A stretch of 64,000 nucleotides of DNA from Candidatus Accumulibacter sp. ACC003 (GCF_907163085.1 NZ_CAJQTX010000002.1:248001-312000); one strand, 5' to 3'; counted from the first letter of the stretch, positions 20,119-30,891 are shown. The notes: generated by a model from the letters alone, not told the origin. A program made the numbers and translations.

Positions 20119-21243
20119 TCAGGCGAGCGGCTGCGAATCATCCTCTAGCGCTTCCACGTCGTCGCGTGCGTCCACCCAGCCCATGAAGATCTGGTAACCC
20201 AGGGCCAGCAAGGTGGCACCGACGAACATCCCGAGGATGCCGCTGCTGGCCATGCCGCCCAGCGCCCCGAGCAAGACCACGGGCATCGGCGCATCGACAC
20301 CGCGACCGAGCATCAGGGGCTTCAGCACGTTGTCGGCCGAACCGGCAACGATCAGCAGGACGCTGTAACTCGCCGCGGCAACCGTTCCGTAATCGCCGAT
20401 GGTCCACATGTAGGCGATCGCCGGCAAGGTCACCAACAGCGCTGGAACCTGCGCAATGCCGAGCAGCAACATGATCAGCGACAACACGCCCGCCCACGGT
20501 ATGCCGGCGACCAGCAAGGCCAGGCCGACGATGATCGCCTGGATGCAGGCCACGCCGATGACGCCCATGGCGACCGCACGCACCGTTGCCGTCGACAGCT
20601 TGTTGAACTCTTCACCGCGCGCCTGGCCAGCCAGGCGATCAAATATCGCCCGCGCACCGCGCTCGCCCGACTCGCCGAAGGCCATGATCACGCCGGCAAT
20701 GATGAACGAGAACAGGAACAGCAGCATGCCGCCGGCGATGCCGGCGACGACGCCCAGGGCTTCTTTGGCCAGACTACCAATCTTCGGTTGCAGCTTCTGA
20801 AGCAGCGCCGGCAGGTCGGCGTGCGCCATCGACCAGACGGCCGCAAGCTTCTCGCCGACCAGCGGCCAATCGGCCACTTTTTCGGGGGGCGCCGGGATGG
20901 CGAAAGTATTGCCTTTGACGCTGGCCAGCAGTTGATGAATCGAATCGCCCATTGAACTCGCCAGCAAGGCGGTCGGCACGACGACCAAGGCGATTCCCGC
21001 CAGGACCAGCAGCGTCGCCGCGCGCCCCTGCTTGCCACCAAGGCTGCCGGCCAGCTTTTGATGCAGCGGATAGAGCGTGATCGCCAGAATCAGCGCCCAC
21101 ATCATCAAGCCCAGAAAGGGCGAAAAGATCCGGTAGCACAACATCACCAGGGCAACCACCAGGCCGGCCCTGATCAAGACGTCGAGAAGCTTGTCGGACA
21201 AGCGCTTCTCGAGTTGGCGATCGGGCTTGTATGGCGTATTCAT
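20119..21243 (-). CDS. AI-2E family transporter (PerM-like permease)
   Basis: 374 residues from the ATG at 21243, which has AAGGGA eight bases upstream; the frame extends to 21270 without a ribosome site. About seven to eight membrane helices occur, with the typical long soluble section between helices 3 and 4 and the conserved late motif PMLMGRGVDAPMPVVLLG-like region (seen as PLMLGRGVDAPMPVVLLGA) near the C-terminus. Family members include autoinducer-2 exporters and Na+/H+ antiporters. It heads the minus-strand run leading into the efflux genes; a functional link is not shown. Confidence 0.88.
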   Translation of the reverse strand: MNTPYKPDRQLEKRLSDKLLDVLIRAGLVVALVMLCYRIFSPFLGLMMWALILAITLYPLHQKLAGSLGGKQGRAATLLVLAGIALVVVPTALLASSMGDSIHQLLASVKGNTFAIPAPPEKVADWPLVGEKLAAVWSMAHADLPALLQKLQPKIGSLAKEALGVVAGIAGGMLLFLFSFIIAGVIMAFGESGERGARAIFDRLAGQARGEEFNKLSTATVRAVAMGVIGVACIQAIIVGLALLVAGIPWAGVLSLIMLLLGIAQVPALLVTLPAIAYMWTIGDYGTVAAASYSVLLIVAGSADNVLKPLMLGRGVDAPMPVVLLGALGGMASSGILGMFVGATLLALGYQIFMGWVDARDDVEALEDDSQPLA

Positions 21244-21337
21244 CAAGCGACTCCCTTCCCAGACGGTCATGACAATTTGCGACAGCGGCGATGATCATAG
21301 TAACGCTGCGGCCAGCGCCTGTCGCGCCGGCCGCGCC

Positions 21338-21943
21338 CTACTGCTCGCCGGCCGGCGCCGGCAGGTTGCGCTGCATCAGCGCGAAGAAACGATCGTAGAA
21401 AGGTCCGGCGGGAATCGTTTCGCTGGCCACCTTGACCAGCGAGTCGCCGGACGCCGTCAGCGGAATCGACAAGGAGCCGATCGCCGCGACGCCGAAGCTC
21501 GCCGAGTTCGGGTTCTTTTTCAGCGCGTAGCGGTCCTGGACCGCGCTCACGTAAGCAGTCGCCAGCTTGCCGCCCGTACCCACCGGCGCACAAACGACGT
21601 TGAAGACGATCTGCACGTGCACCTCGCCCTCGGGCTGGAAGCTCTTGCTGGCGCTGATGAAGTCGTTCTTTTCGGTAGTCGGCCGGTAACCCTGGCTGAG
21701 TAGTGCGCGCCGCGCCGCCTCGCAGGTCGCCTCGACGCTGGCGTCGAACAGGCGCGAGAAGGTCTCGTTGGCCTCGAAGCCTTCCCTCTGGTAGACGGCA
21801 ACGCGGTCGGGCGAACTCGTGCACGCGGCCAGCACGCCGAGCAACAGGAATCCGGCCAGCGCCTGGCGAACAGCAGACGGCAGCAGGCGCTCGGCGCGCC
21901 GGCGCCACCTATTTTCCGTCAAGGATTCGTCGCCAGTAGGCAT
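21338..21943 (-). CDS. DUF2242-type lipoprotein
   Basis: 201 residues. A basic N-terminal stretch, a hydrophobic segment (LAGFLLLGVLAAC) and a lipobox with Cys41 mark a lipoprotein. The n-region of about 26 residues is long, so the true start may be internal, but no better start codon is evident. The mature part (VYQREGFEANETFSR; CEAARRALLSQGY; FISASKSFQPEGEVHVQI) fits what I remember of the DUF2242 family of betaproteobacterial lipoproteins of unknown function. It is separated from both neighbours by about 100 bp and probably transcribed alone. Confidence 0.78.
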   Translation of the reverse strand: MPTGDESLTENRWRRRAERLLPSAVRQALAGFLLLGVLAACTSSPDRVAVYQREGFEANETFSRLFDASVEATCEAARRALLSQGYRPTTEKNDFISASKSFQPEGEVHVQIVFNVVCAPVGTGGKLATAYVSAVQDRYALKKNPNSASFGVAAIGSLSIPLTASGDSLVKVASETIPAGPFYDRFFALMQRNLPAPAGEQ

Positions 21944-22042
21944 CGCCGCCCTCCCCTTGGCTGGCGCGCAGAAAGGGCCCTATTCGGCAGCGCTGCGCGG
22001 TCGCAATCGTGACGCCTGGCACGGCGACACCGTCTCAGCGTA

Positions 22043-22729
22043 TCAGGCACGCGTTCGATACGGCTCTTCGAAGTCCAGGAAGTCGTTCTCGGCGAGCGCG
22101 CCCTCGCTCCAGGCGACCACGCCGGGTAGCGCCTGCACACGCTCGATATACGCGGCGATCAGCGGCGGCACCGGCACCGCGTAGCTCACCAGGCGCTTGA
22201 CGACCGGCGCGAAATAGGCGTCGGCGATCCCGAACTCGCCGAACAGCATCGGTCCGCCGTGCGCCGCCAGCAAGTCGCTCCACATTTGCAGCAGGCGATC
22301 GACATCGGCACGCACCGGCGCTTGCTCACGCAGCACGCGCTGCCCGACTTCGGGCAGGGACGCTTCGATGTTCATCGGGAAATGGCTGCGCAAGGCGGCG
22401 AAGCCGGCGTGCATCTCGGCGCAGACGCTGCGCGCACGCGCCCGCGCTTGCGCGTCGACGGGCCACAGCTGCCGGTCCGGAAACTTCTCGGCCAGGTACT
22501 CGGCGATTGCCAGCGTGTCCCAGACGGCAAAACCCTCGTCGACCAGCACCGGCACGCGGCCGGCCGGACTGAAATGGGCGAGAGTGGCCTTGAACTTCGA
22601 CTCGGGCGTGAAGGCGTCGAAGCGGAGCATCACCTCTTCGAAGCGAATTCCCGCCTGCGTCAGCAGTACCCAGGGGCGCATCGACCACGACGAGTAGTTC
22701 TTGTTACCGATATGCAGTTGCATCGACAT
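22043..22729 (-). CDS. Glutathione S-transferase family protein
   Basis: 228 residues. The N-terminal thioredoxin-like domain begins LHIGNKNYSSWSMRPWVLL, with the Ser-containing catalytic stretch, and includes the GRVPVLVDEG turn with the cis-proline and a following D-T-LAIAEYLAE segment that binds glutathione. The C-terminal half is all helical. The NKNYSSWSMRPW pattern is typical of a proteobacterial GST subgroup annotated only by fold. It would act in the cytosol on electrophiles; substrate unknown. An alternative start is the second Met two codons in. Confidence 0.9.
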   Translation of the reverse strand: MSMQLHIGNKNYSSWSMRPWVLLTQAGIRFEEVMLRFDAFTPESKFKATLAHFSPAGRVPVLVDEGFAVWDTLAIAEYLAEKFPDRQLWPVDAQARARARSVCAEMHAGFAALRSHFPMNIEASLPEVGQRVLREQAPVRADVDRLLQMWSDLLAAHGGPMLFGEFGIADAYFAPVVKRLVSYAVPVPPLIAAYIERVQALPGVVAWSEGALAENDFLDFEEPYRTRA

Positions 22730-22797
22730 GCCAGGATCCTTTCATGAACACGACGGACGGCAAGCCTGCGCAAAACGGCTTGCGATCCGCATTTTTC

Positions 22798-24195
22798 TCA
22801 GTGATGGAAGCCGGCGGCTTCCTCGGCGCTCATCGGCGTCGGCGGCTGGTGCCTCGCGAAGTGGTCCAGCGCGCGCTCGATGTCCTCGACCAGCAGCGTC
22901 GCCAGGTCACGACTGACGCCGTGGCGGACGAGGATACGCTGGATCACCAGCTCCTGACGATTCGCCGGCAGCGCGTACGCGGGCACCTGCCAGCCGCGGC
23001 TGCGCAGGCGGTCGGCCAGGTCGTAGAGGCTGAAGCCCGGATCGATACCCTCCTTCATCTTCCAGCATAAGGCCGGGATACCCGTGCCGACCTCGCCGCC
23101 GTAGATGATCTCGAAAGGCCCGAGCCTGGCGATCCTGCTCGCCAGGTAGGCGGCGGTCTCGTAGCAGGCGCTGTGGATCTTGCGGTAACCCTCCTTGCCG
23201 AGACGCAGAAAGTTGTAATACTGGCAGACCACCTGCCCGCCCGGCCGCGAGAAGTTCAGGGCGATGTCGCGCATGTTGCCACCCAGGTAATTGACCCAGA
23301 AAATCATTTCCTCGGGCAGGTCGACGGCTTCCCGCCAGATGATCCAGCCGACACCGAGCGGCGACAGACCGAATTTGTGGCCCGAGGTGTTAATCGACTT
23401 GACGCGCGGGATACGGAAATCCCAGACCAGATCGGGTGCGCAGAAAGGTGCGAGAAAACCACCGCTGGCGCCGTCTACGTGGATAGCGATATCCAGCCCC
23501 TGCTCTTTCTGCAACTCGTCGAGCGCGTCGGCGACCGCCTGCACCGGCTCGTACTGGCAGGTGAAAGTCACCCCCAGCGTCGGCACAACGCCGATCGTGT
23601 TTTCGTCGCAACGTTTGACAACCTCGGCGGGCGTCATCAGCAAGCGCTCGCCTTCGAGCGGGATCTCGCGCAGTTCGATGTCCCAGTAGCGGGCGAACTT
23701 GTGCCAGCAGATCTGCACCGGACCGGTAATCAGGTTGGGCTTGTCGATTGGCTTTCCGGCGGCTTTTCGCCGGGCTTCCCAGCGCCGCTTCATGGCCATG
23801 CCGCCGAGCATCGCCGCTTCGCTCGAGCCGGTCGTCGAGCAACCAATGGTATTCGCCGCCGCCGGCGAGTTCCACAGGTCGGCGAGCATGTGCACGCAGC
23901 GCGCCTCGATTTCGGCGGTCTGCGGATACTCGTCCTTGTCGACCATGTTCTTGTCCATGCACTCGTCCATCAGCTGGTGGACTTCGGGCTCGGCCCAGGT
24001 CTGGCAGAAGGTCGCCAGATTCTGACGCGCATTGCCGTCGAGCATCAGCTCGTCATGGACGACCGCGTAGGCGTGGCGTGGATCGTGCTCCAGATCGGGA
24101 AACCGATACTTCGGCATGCTGACCGACAGGTCGGCCGACGCGTACACCTCGTCATCCAGTTTTTCCCGGACGGTTTCTTTCTCGTGTAGGGGCAT
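22798..24195 (-). CDS. gadB: Glutamate decarboxylase
   Basis: 465 residues from the ATG at 24195 ([13 protein letters not shown]), almost the length of the E. coli enzyme; the frame upstream of this start has no similarity, and GGAAAGG lies just before it. The PLP-binding lysine sits in [13 protein letters not shown], and the substrate-binding N-terminal region ([28 protein letters not shown]) is complete. The C-terminal pH-sensing tail ends EEAAGFHH. It turns glutamate into GABA and consumes a proton. No GABA antiporter gene is adjacent, so an acid-resistance role is uncertain. Confidence 0.96.
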   Translation of the reverse strand: MPLHEKETVREKLDDEVYASADLSVSMPKYRFPDLEHDPRHAYAVVHDELMLDGNARQNLATFCQTWAEPEVHQLMDECMDKNMVDKDEYPQTAEIEARCVHMLADLWNSPAAANTIGCSTTGSSEAAMLGGMAMKRRWEARRKAAGKPIDKPNLITGPVQICWHKFARYWDIELREIPLEGERLLMTPAEVVKRCDENTIGVVPTLGVTFTCQYEPVQAVADALDELQKEQGLDIAIHVDGASGGFLAPFCAPDLVWDFRIPRVKSINTSGHKFGLSPLGVGWIIWREAVDLPEEMIFWVNYLGGNMRDIALNFSRPGGQVVCQYYNFLRLGKEGYRKIHSACYETAAYLASRIARLGPFEIIYGGEVGTGIPALCWKMKEGIDPGFSLYDLADRLRSRGWQVPAYALPANRQELVIQRILVRHGVSRDLATLLVEDIERALDHFARHQPPTPMSAEEAAGFHH

Positions 24196-24259
24196 GCTTT
24201 CGTGCCTTTCCGTGGCTAAAGAAGAAAATGGGGTCCGACCGCCAGCGCTCGCGCCAGCG

Positions 24260-27028
24260 TCAGTGCGCCTCGTCCCAGTTGTTGCCGATGCCGACGTCGA
24301 CCAGCAGCGGCACACGCAACGTCGCCACTTCGCTCATCAGTCGCGGCAACTCGGCGCGCAGCTGCTCGAGTTCGTCGTCGGGAACTTCGAGGATCAGCTC
24401 GTCATGCACCTGCAGCAGCAAGCGCGTCTGCAGGCGCTCGGCGTCGAGCCAGCCCTGCACGGCGATCATCGCCGACTTGATCAGGTCGGCCGCCGAACCC
24501 TGCATCGGCGCGTTGATCGCCGCGCGCTCGGCGCCCTGGCGACGCGCCGCCTGGCTCGAGCGGATTTCCGGAAGCCACAGGCGACGACCGAAAACGGTGT
24601 CGACATAGCCCTGCGTCCTGGCCATCTCGCGCGTCCTGGCCATGTAATCGGCGACGCCGGGATAACGCGCGAAATAGCGCTCGCTGTACGCTTGCGCAGC
24701 GCTGCGTTCGAGGTCGAGCTGACGCGCGAGACCGAAAGCGCTCATGCCGTAGATCAGACCGAAGTTGATGACCTTGGCGACGCGTCGCTGATCCGGGCCG
24801 ACGTCAGCGACGCTGACGCCGAAGATTTCGGCCGCCGTCGCCCGATGCACGTCCTCGCCCTGGGCAAAAGCTTCGAGCAGACGCGGGTCCTCCGAAAGGT
24901 GCGCCATGATCCGCAGTTCGATCTGCGAATAGTCGGCCGAAACGATGGTGCTACCCGCCGGGGCGATGAAAGCGGCGCGGATACGCCGCCCTTCAGGCGT
25001 CCTGACCGGGATGTTCTGCAGGTTGGGGTCGCTCGACGACAGCCGACCGGTGACCGCCACCGCCTGCGCGTAGCTGGTGTGCACGCGGCCGGTCTGGGCG
25101 TTGACCATCTTCGGCAACTTGTCGGTATAGGTACCCTTGAGCTTGGCGAGCTGCCGCGATTCGAGCAGGATCTTCGGCAGCGGGTAGTCGAGAGCCAACT
25201 CCGAGAGCACCTCTTCGTCGGTTGACGGTCCTCCCGACGGCGTTTTTTTCTTGACCGGCAGGCCGAGCGTGCCGAAGAGGATTTCGGCCAGCTGCTTCGG
25301 CGAGTTGACGTTGAACGGCTGCCCGGCCGCGGCGTACGCCTGCGCCTCGAGTTCGAGCAGGCGCTTGCCGATTTCATTGCTTTGCCGGCTCAGTAGCTGC
25401 GCATCGATGAGCACACCGTTGCGCTCCATGCGGAAAAGGATGTCGCGCACCGGCATTTCGATCGTTTCGTAGACCCGCGTCAGGCCGGCGTCGGCGGCGA
25501 TCTGCGGATAGAGCCTGGCGTGCAGACGCAGGCACAGGTCGGCGTCTTCGGCGGCGTATTCGGCGGCCTGCTCGATCGCCACCTGCGCGAAGCTGATCTG
25601 CTTGGCGCCCTTGCCACACAGCGCTTCGTAGGGGATCGTCGCCAGTCCGAGATGGCGCATCGCCAGGCGACCGAGATCGTGACCGCGGGCGCCGTCCTTG
25701 CCAGACTCGAGAACGTAGGACTGCAGCAGCGTGTCGTGCGCAACGCCAGCCAGCGCGATGCCGTGGTTGGCCAGGACGTGCTGATCGTATTTGAGGTTCT
25801 GGCCGATCTTGGCGTGCAGCGTCGATTCCAGCCACGGCTGCAGGCGCGCCAGCGTTGCCTCGCAGGGCAACTGCTGCGGCCCGCCGGGATGTTGATGGGC
25901 GAGCGGCAGGTACGCCGCTTCGCCTTCGGCGACGGCCAGCGAGAGGCCGACGATGCGCGCCGCGAAGGGATCGAGGCTGGTCGTTTCGGTGTCCAGGGCG
26001 GTCAGCGCGCTGGCGTCGATCTTCGCCAGCCAACGCACCAGGGCCTCCTCGTCAAGGATCGTCTCGTAAGCCGCACGGTGCGCGCCGTCGGCCAGCAGTT
26101 CGAGCGGCGCGCTGGCCAGGGCGTCGGGCTCGTCGCTCTGCGGCGGCTCGTCGAGCGAGCCCGCCGCGGCCGGCGCGGCCTGGACTTCCCGCAGCCACGA
26201 GCGCATTTCGTAGTGTGCGAACAGTTCACCGAGTCGCTCGCGGTCAGGCGCGCGTGGCGCCAGCTCGGCCAGAGAAAGCGGTAACTCGAGGTCGCAGCGA
26301 ACGGTCACCAGGCGCCGCGCCAGCGGCAGGAAGTCGAGCGCGCGGCGCAGGTTCTGGCCAACGACGCCGCCGATGTCAGCGGCAGCGGCAATAACGCCGT
26401 CGAGCGAGCCATACTGGCTGAGCCACTTGACGGCGGTCTTGGCACCGACCTTGTCGACACCCGGCACGTTGTCGACGGTATCGCCGACGAGCGCCAGGTA
26501 GTCGACGATACGCGCCGCCGGCACGCCGAATTTGGCCAGCACGCCGGCTTCGTCGAGTACCTCGTTGCTCATGGTGTTGACCAGTTGCACCTGCGGACCG
26601 ACCAGCTGCGCCAGATCCTTGTCGCCGGTCGACACCACCACCGCAACGCCCTGCGCCGTCGCCTGCTGCACCAGCGTGCCGATGACATCGTCGGCTTCGA
26701 CGCCTTCGACGCTCAGCAGCGGCCAGCCGAGCGCCGCGATGGCGGCGTGCAGGGGCTCGATCTGCGACACCATGTCGTCGGGCATCGGCGGCCGATTGGC
26801 CTTGTATTGCGGATACCAGTCGTCGCGGAAGGTCTTGCCCTTGGCGTCGAAGACGCAGGCCTTGTAGGCGACGTCGGAGCTCTGGTAGTCGCTTTCGAGT
26901 CGGCGCAGCATGTTCAGCACGCCGTGCAGCGCGCCGGTCGGCTCGCTGCGCGTCGTCCGCAGGTCGGGCATGGCGTGGAAAGCGCGGTAGAGGTAGGACG
27001 ATCCGTCGACCAGTAGCAGGGTGGGCAT
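24260..27028 (-). CDS. polA: DNA polymerase I
   Basis: 922 residues from the ATG at 27028 ([20 protein letters not shown]), the usual polA start; a longer frame to 27217 lacks similarity. All three domains are present. The 5'-3' exonuclease is N-terminal. The proofreading domain keeps its Asp-x-Glu ([11 protein letters not shown]), so 3'-5' exonuclease is likely active. The polymerase has motif A ([15 protein letters not shown]), motif B ([14 protein letters not shown]) and motif C ([13 protein letters not shown]). It fills gaps in repair and Okazaki fragment processing. It is divergent from the DUF2782-thrB pair. Confidence 0.97.
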   Translation of the reverse strand: MPTLLLVDGSSYLYRAFHAMPDLRTTRSEPTGALHGVLNMLRRLESDYQSSDVAYKACVFDAKGKTFRDDWYPQYKANRPPMPDDMVSQIEPLHAAIAALGWPLLSVEGVEADDVIGTLVQQATAQGVAVVVSTGDKDLAQLVGPQVQLVNTMSNEVLDEAGVLAKFGVPAARIVDYLALVGDTVDNVPGVDKVGAKTAVKWLSQYGSLDGVIAAAADIGGVVGQNLRRALDFLPLARRLVTVRCDLELPLSLAELAPRAPDRERLGELFAHYEMRSWLREVQAAPAAAGSLDEPPQSDEPDALASAPLELLADGAHRAAYETILDEEALVRWLAKIDASALTALDTETTSLDPFAARIVGLSLAVAEGEAAYLPLAHQHPGGPQQLPCEATLARLQPWLESTLHAKIGQNLKYDQHVLANHGIALAGVAHDTLLQSYVLESGKDGARGHDLGRLAMRHLGLATIPYEALCGKGAKQISFAQVAIEQAAEYAAEDADLCLRLHARLYPQIAADAGLTRVYETIEMPVRDILFRMERNGVLIDAQLLSRQSNEIGKRLLELEAQAYAAAGQPFNVNSPKQLAEILFGTLGLPVKKKTPSGGPSTDEEVLSELALDYPLPKILLESRQLAKLKGTYTDKLPKMVNAQTGRVHTSYAQAVAVTGRLSSSDPNLQNIPVRTPEGRRIRAAFIAPAGSTIVSADYSQIELRIMAHLSEDPRLLEAFAQGEDVHRATAAEIFGVSVADVGPDQRRVAKVINFGLIYGMSAFGLARQLDLERSAAQAYSERYFARYPGVADYMARTREMARTQGYVDTVFGRRLWLPEIRSSQAARRQGAERAAINAPMQGSAADLIKSAMIAVQGWLDAERLQTRLLLQVHDELILEVPDDELEQLRAELPRLMSEVATLRVPLLVDVGIGNNWDEAH

Positions 27029-27369
27029 CAGTGGGCAGCGAAAGTGTTGGTGGCAGTGAAAGAGATCGAAAAATGACATCGGCCAAGGGAAAACAAGGCC
27101 CCGCCGCGAGCGACGAAAGCGCTGGCGATGGACGCACTGCGCGAGATCTTGCCGATCGTTCCGGAGCATCGGGCGCCAGCGTTTAGCGGGCATTATGGCA
27201 GACTTCGGCGAGGCCACCGAGAGCCGCCCAGCGCGCTGGCACGCCGGCAGGTGGTGGCTGATGCTAGGGCCGCCGGCGCGGCCAGCGGCGCCTGATTCAG
27301 TATCCTTGAACTAAAATCGACTTTGAACGATGATGCTCATCGTTTGATCAACCATCCGGAAATCTCGTC
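27029..27369. other. Divergent intergenic region polA / DUF2782
   Basis: 341 bp without a supported gene. It must hold the promoters of both divergent units, but neither shows a consensus pair. The most distinct element is the inverted repeat at 27326-27344 near the DUF2782 start. Confidence 0.5.
27326..27344. promoter_or_regulatory. Perfect inverted repeat upstream of the DUF2782 gene
   Basis: AACGATGA-TGC-TCATCGTT, 8-bp arms with a 3-bp centre, ending 25 bp before the start codon. It could be an operator or a short 5' hairpin in the leader; nothing else in the sequence decides between them. Confidence 0.4.
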
Positions 27370-27714
27370 ATGCGCAGCATCCACGCCATCCTGATCGCCC
27401 TGGCCCTCGCCGCCGCACCGGCACTGGCGCAGCAGCCAACCGATCTGCAACCGCTGCCGGCCATCCCGCCACCGCCACCCGAAATGGCTCCTCTCGACGA
27501 GAGCCTTGCCGAACCCGTCGTGACGATCAAGAAGCGCGAAGGCGACACCATAGAAGAGCACCGCATCAACGGCAAGCTCTACAAGATCGTCGTGACTCCC
27601 GAGCACGGCGTTCCCTACACGCTGATCGACCGCGAAGGCGAAGGCAACTTCAGCCGCGTCGAGATGGGCACGCCGACGCTGAGCGTGCCGATGTGGGTGA
27701 TCGGAACGTTCTGA
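27370..27714 (+). CDS. DUF2782 secreted small protein
   Basis: 114 residues with a clear signal peptide (cleavage likely after ALA at residue 19 or 20, before QQPTDLQPL), then a proline-rich linker and the conserved core VTIKKREGDTIEEHRINGKL followed by a GVPYTLID turn. DUF2782 proteins are small periplasmic proteins of unknown function often found beside polA and thrB in betaproteobacteria. It is followed 76 bp later by thrB. A decayed paralogue of its core occurs at about 32.1 kb. Confidence 0.85.
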   Translation: MRSIHAILIALALAAAPALAQQPTDLQPLPAIPPPPPEMAPLDESLAEPVVTIKKREGDTIEEHRINGKLYKIVVTPEHGVPYTLIDREGEGNFSRVEMGTPTLSVPMWVIGTF

Positions 27715-27790
27715 GTCACTGAATCGCTGACGGCGCCGAGGGCGGCGTGCTGCTCGCCTGTCGCCGCCTGGCACATCCGGTCCGAGGCTC

Positions 27791-28738
27791 ATGTCGGTAT
27801 TCACCCAGCTGAGCGCCGCGCAGGTCGCCGCCTGGCTCGAGTCGTATTCCCTGGGAACGCTGCAATCGCTGACCGGGATCAGCGAAGGCGTGCAGAATTC
27901 CAACTTCTTTCTGAGCACGACGCACGGCGACTACGTGCTGACCGTCTTCGAACAGGTGCCGGCGGCGCAGGTCCCGCGCTACGTCCAGCTGCTGGCGCAT
28001 CTCGCGCAGCACGGCCTGCCGTGCCCGGCGCCGGTCGCCGACCGCTCCAGGCGGTACGTCAGCGCTCTCGGCGGCAAGCCGGCGGTGATCGTCAGCCGAC
28101 TCGCCGGCCGCTCCGAGAAATCGCCGAACGTCGCCCAATGCACGGCCATCGGCGACATGCTCGCGCGCCTGCACCGTGTCGCCGGCTCGTGGCCCGAAGC
28201 ACTGCCGCATCAACGCGACAGCCACTGGTGCGCCACCGTCGCGAGCGAGATCGCGCCCTTGCTCGACGACGCCGACGGCCGCCTGCTGCGCGACGAAGTC
28301 GCCCATCAGCAGGCGCAGCGGCCCGGCGACCTGCCACGCGGCGTCATCCACGCCGACCTCTTCCGCGACAACGCCCTGTTCACCGGCGACCGCCTCAGCG
28401 GCGTCCTCGACTTCTATTTCGCCGGTGTCGACGACCTGTTGTTCGACCTCGCGGTCACCGTCAACGACTGGTGCGCGCGGCCCGACGGCACACTCGACGA
28501 CCGCCGCTGCGCAGCGCTGCTTGACGCCTATCACGCGCAGCGACCGCTGCTCGCCGCCGAACACGCCGCCTGGCCGACGCTGCTGCGCGCCGCGGCGCTG
28601 CGTTTCTGGCTATCACGCCTGCACGATCGGCATCTGCCGCGCGCCGGCGAACTGATCACCGAGCGCGATCCCGACGCCTACCGAACGATCCTGCGGGCGC
28701 GCATCGCCAGCGGCAGTGACTGCCCCTGGCGATCATGA
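27791..28738 (+). CDS. thrB: Homoserine kinase (ThrB, aminoglycoside-phosphotransferase fold)
   Basis: 315 residues. It starts MSVFTQLSAAQVAAWLE and shows the nucleotide-binding N-lobe (ISEGVQNSNFFL; DYVLTVFE) and the catalytic segment IHADLFRDNALF with the Asp base, followed by the metal-binding VLDFYFAGVDDLLFDLA. This is the APH-fold ThrB of Pseudomonas and betaproteobacteria, not the GHMP type. It phosphorylates homoserine in threonine synthesis; homoserine dehydrogenase lies at 57.1 kb. Two partial, decayed copies of this gene occur at 32.2 and 34.8 kb. Confidence 0.95.
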   Translation: MSVFTQLSAAQVAAWLESYSLGTLQSLTGISEGVQNSNFFLSTTHGDYVLTVFEQVPAAQVPRYVQLLAHLAQHGLPCPAPVADRSRRYVSALGGKPAVIVSRLAGRSEKSPNVAQCTAIGDMLARLHRVAGSWPEALPHQRDSHWCATVASEIAPLLDDADGRLLRDEVAHQQAQRPGDLPRGVIHADLFRDNALFTGDRLSGVLDFYFAGVDDLLFDLAVTVNDWCARPDGTLDDRRCAALLDAYHAQRPLLAAEHAAWPTLLRAAALRFWLSRLHDRHLPRAGELITERDPDAYRTILRARIASGSDCPWRS

Positions 28739-28973
28739 TCGCCAACCCGGGCCGCGCGCGTCCTGGCGGCCATTACCGCCGCCGTGTTTGCCGACCCGTG
28801 ACCGCCGCCCAAAGCGACCTCGTCGAATCTTGACGGACTTTCCTTCGGCTCTGCTGGCCGACAATCACGACGGTGGGCGAGGACCTGACGATGTCGATCG
28901 CCAAGCGCTGGCTTTACCAAGGCCGGTGCACTATAACTAGACACATTCTTCGTCGGCTGGATGAGGTGCGCAA

Positions 28974-29651
28974 ATGAACGGTTGCCAAGGTGGAGGGTCG
29001 ATCGCCCCGCGCCCAGCGACGTGGCGATTCATGCCGCTGCAGGCCTCGTGCCTGGCGGCCTGCGCAACAACCGCGGCGGTGGACCAGATCAAGTACTTCT
29101 CGCAAGCCTTCGGGGCGGTCAACGCGGTCGGCCAAGCGCTGCTCGACGACCTGGCGATGGCCGAACGGACGCAGGGGCAGCAAATCGCCAGCCGCCGCGC
29201 CAAGGGCGAGAGCCAGGTCGGCGCTGACGACTGCCCCAGGGACCAGATCAGCTGGCAAGGGGCGGCTGGCAAACCCGGCATCATCCGCGGCTTCTGCCTG
29301 CACGATGCCGCGTACTTCTCCGACCTCGATGATCCGCCAGCGACGGCGCAACTGCGTGCGGCTCTGACGATCATCGAGCGCTACGCCGACCTGCTGTCCG
29401 CACTGAGTAATGGCCACAGCAGCGAAGCGGCACTCGGCGCTGTCGATGCCCTCAGCCATAACGTGAGCGGACTGCTGGGCAAGCTGCAAACCGCCTGGAA
29501 GCTCACCGTAGCCGCGGCCAATGCCCTACCGGGCAAAATCCCGCTCACCGTCCTGGTGCAGCAGAGCGCAACGCTCAAGGCTGACGCCGACGCCGCTCGA
29601 CGCATCTTCTCGATCCTGCGATCCGGCGCAATGGCGACGTCGGCCAGGTAG
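28974..29651 (+). CDS. Hypothetical helical protein, possible lipoprotein
   Basis: 225 residues, no family recognised. Near the N-terminus CLAACATTAAVDQ gives a lipobox-like LAAC (Cys30), but the hydrophobic stretch before it is short and polar, so export is uncertain. The rest is mostly Ala/Leu-rich helix (residues 40-60 and 105-220), with one Cys pair (about residues 83 and 105). It begins the accessory stretch after thrB, 235 bp away, and is followed by the lysozyme-like and DUF2235 genes in the same direction. AGG occurs about 7 bp before the ATG. Confidence 0.6.
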   Translation: MNGCQGGGSIAPRPATWRFMPLQASCLAACATTAAVDQIKYFSQAFGAVNAVGQALLDDLAMAERTQGQQIASRRAKGESQVGADDCPRDQISWQGAAGKPGIIRGFCLHDAAYFSDLDDPPATAQLRAALTIIERYADLLSALSNGHSSEAALGAVDALSHNVSGLLGKLQTAWKLTVAAANALPGKIPLTVLVQQSATLKADADAARRIFSILRSGAMATSAR

Positions 29652-29807
29652 TCTGGAGCAAGCAGAAAGGAGCATCTTGCCGGTTACTTCCCGCCACCGG
29701 AACAGTGCGACCTTGCCTCGAAACCGCCAGGTGGCGCGCATTTCCTGCCACGCTGGCAGCCCGTCGCACAGTGCTTTCGCCGTGGTTTTTTGAGAAAAGG
29801 AGAGGCC

Positions 29808-30764
29808 ATGAACACATCAAGCAAGGCTGAGATCGTGAGCGCCATGAACGTGCTCGTCACGCGTCGAGGCAATACCACCGACGCCGCCGAGAAAGCGGTG
29901 ATCAACGAGGTCCTCAAGAGCTTGTCGGAGTCACTTCAGGACCTGGACCATGCCGCGCTGCTCGAAGCCGCGCAGATCGTGGCGAATGCCACCGACGAAC
30001 TGGAGACGGTGGTCGCCGCGGCGCGCGTCGGCCCGTTCGACTCCTTCCTGTCCGACATCCAGAGCTCAATGCAGCGTCTACAGCACGAGCAGGCGGCCAT
30101 GCACGCCGTCGAGACCCTGCCGGTGGCGGAATTCGACGCCGCACCGCCGGCGCGCGCCGCGCCCGTGTCGGCCGCTGACGCGACGCCCAAGCCGCTCGAC
30201 AGCAAGGTATTCGACGACCTGCGTGCCGAATACCAGGACTTCTTCGACCGTTGCCAGATGCGCACGGAGTTCGCTGGCAACGTCGACTTTTACGTCTCGC
30301 GGCTGCTCAAGTTCAGGGACGTCTACCGCGACGTCGCTACTCCCCTGGGCATTCCCTGGTTCTTCATCGGCATTTTGCACGGCATGGAATGCGGCTTTGA
30401 TTTCGCCACCCACCTGCACAACGGCGACGTCCTGACCGCGCGCACCGTGCACGTGCCAAAAGGCCGTCCGGCGACCGGCATGCCACCCTTCAGCTGGCGT
30501 GAGAGCGCCCGCGACGCGCTGATTCTCAAGGGCTACAACCACGAGAGCGACTGGACTCTACCGCGCCAGCTCTACCTGTTCGAGAAATACAACGGCTTCG
30601 GCTACCGCCCTCTCGGGGTGCCATCGCCCTACCTGTGGAGTTTCTCGAACCTGTATACCAAGGGCAAGTTCGTTGGCGACCACGAGTTCAATCCGGACGC
30701 CCGCTCGCGGCAGTGCGGAACAGCGCTGATGATCAAGGCGCTGCAGAGCAAGGGCGCATTGTAG
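29808..30764 (+). CDS. Lysozyme-like peptidoglycan hydrolase domain protein
   Basis: 318 residues from the ATG at 29808, which has AAAGGAGAGG upstream. Residues 1-150 are a helical, Ala/Glu-rich region with a Pro/Ala linker at 112-130. Residues about 155-318 form a conserved domain I know from bacterial proteins described as lysozyme-like: FIGILHGMECGFDFATHLHN with Glu194 as likely catalytic acid, then ARTVHVPKGRP, PFSWRESARDAL, and late YNGFGYR and SPYLWSFSNLY. No signal peptide is visible, so it would need a dedicated exit route, lysis, or act in the cytosol. It lies between a possible lipoprotein and a DUF2235 hydrolase. Confidence 0.75.
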   Translation: MNTSSKAEIVSAMNVLVTRRGNTTDAAEKAVINEVLKSLSESLQDLDHAALLEAAQIVANATDELETVVAAARVGPFDSFLSDIQSSMQRLQHEQAAMHAVETLPVAEFDAAPPARAAPVSAADATPKPLDSKVFDDLRAEYQDFFDRCQMRTEFAGNVDFYVSRLLKFRDVYRDVATPLGIPWFFIGILHGMECGFDFATHLHNGDVLTARTVHVPKGRPATGMPPFSWRESARDALILKGYNHESDWTLPRQLYLFEKYNGFGYRPLGVPSPYLWSFSNLYTKGKFVGDHEFNPDARSRQCGTALMIKALQSKGAL

Positions 30765-30891
30765 GGCCGGCGCCGCGCCGCAAGACGACGCCACGGACGC
30801 GGCCCGGAAAACCAGATGGCGTCACTCGCGAGCAGCGCAGCAATTCACTGTTCTGCTACAGATCCAGTTCCACCACGGAAAGGAATTCGAG

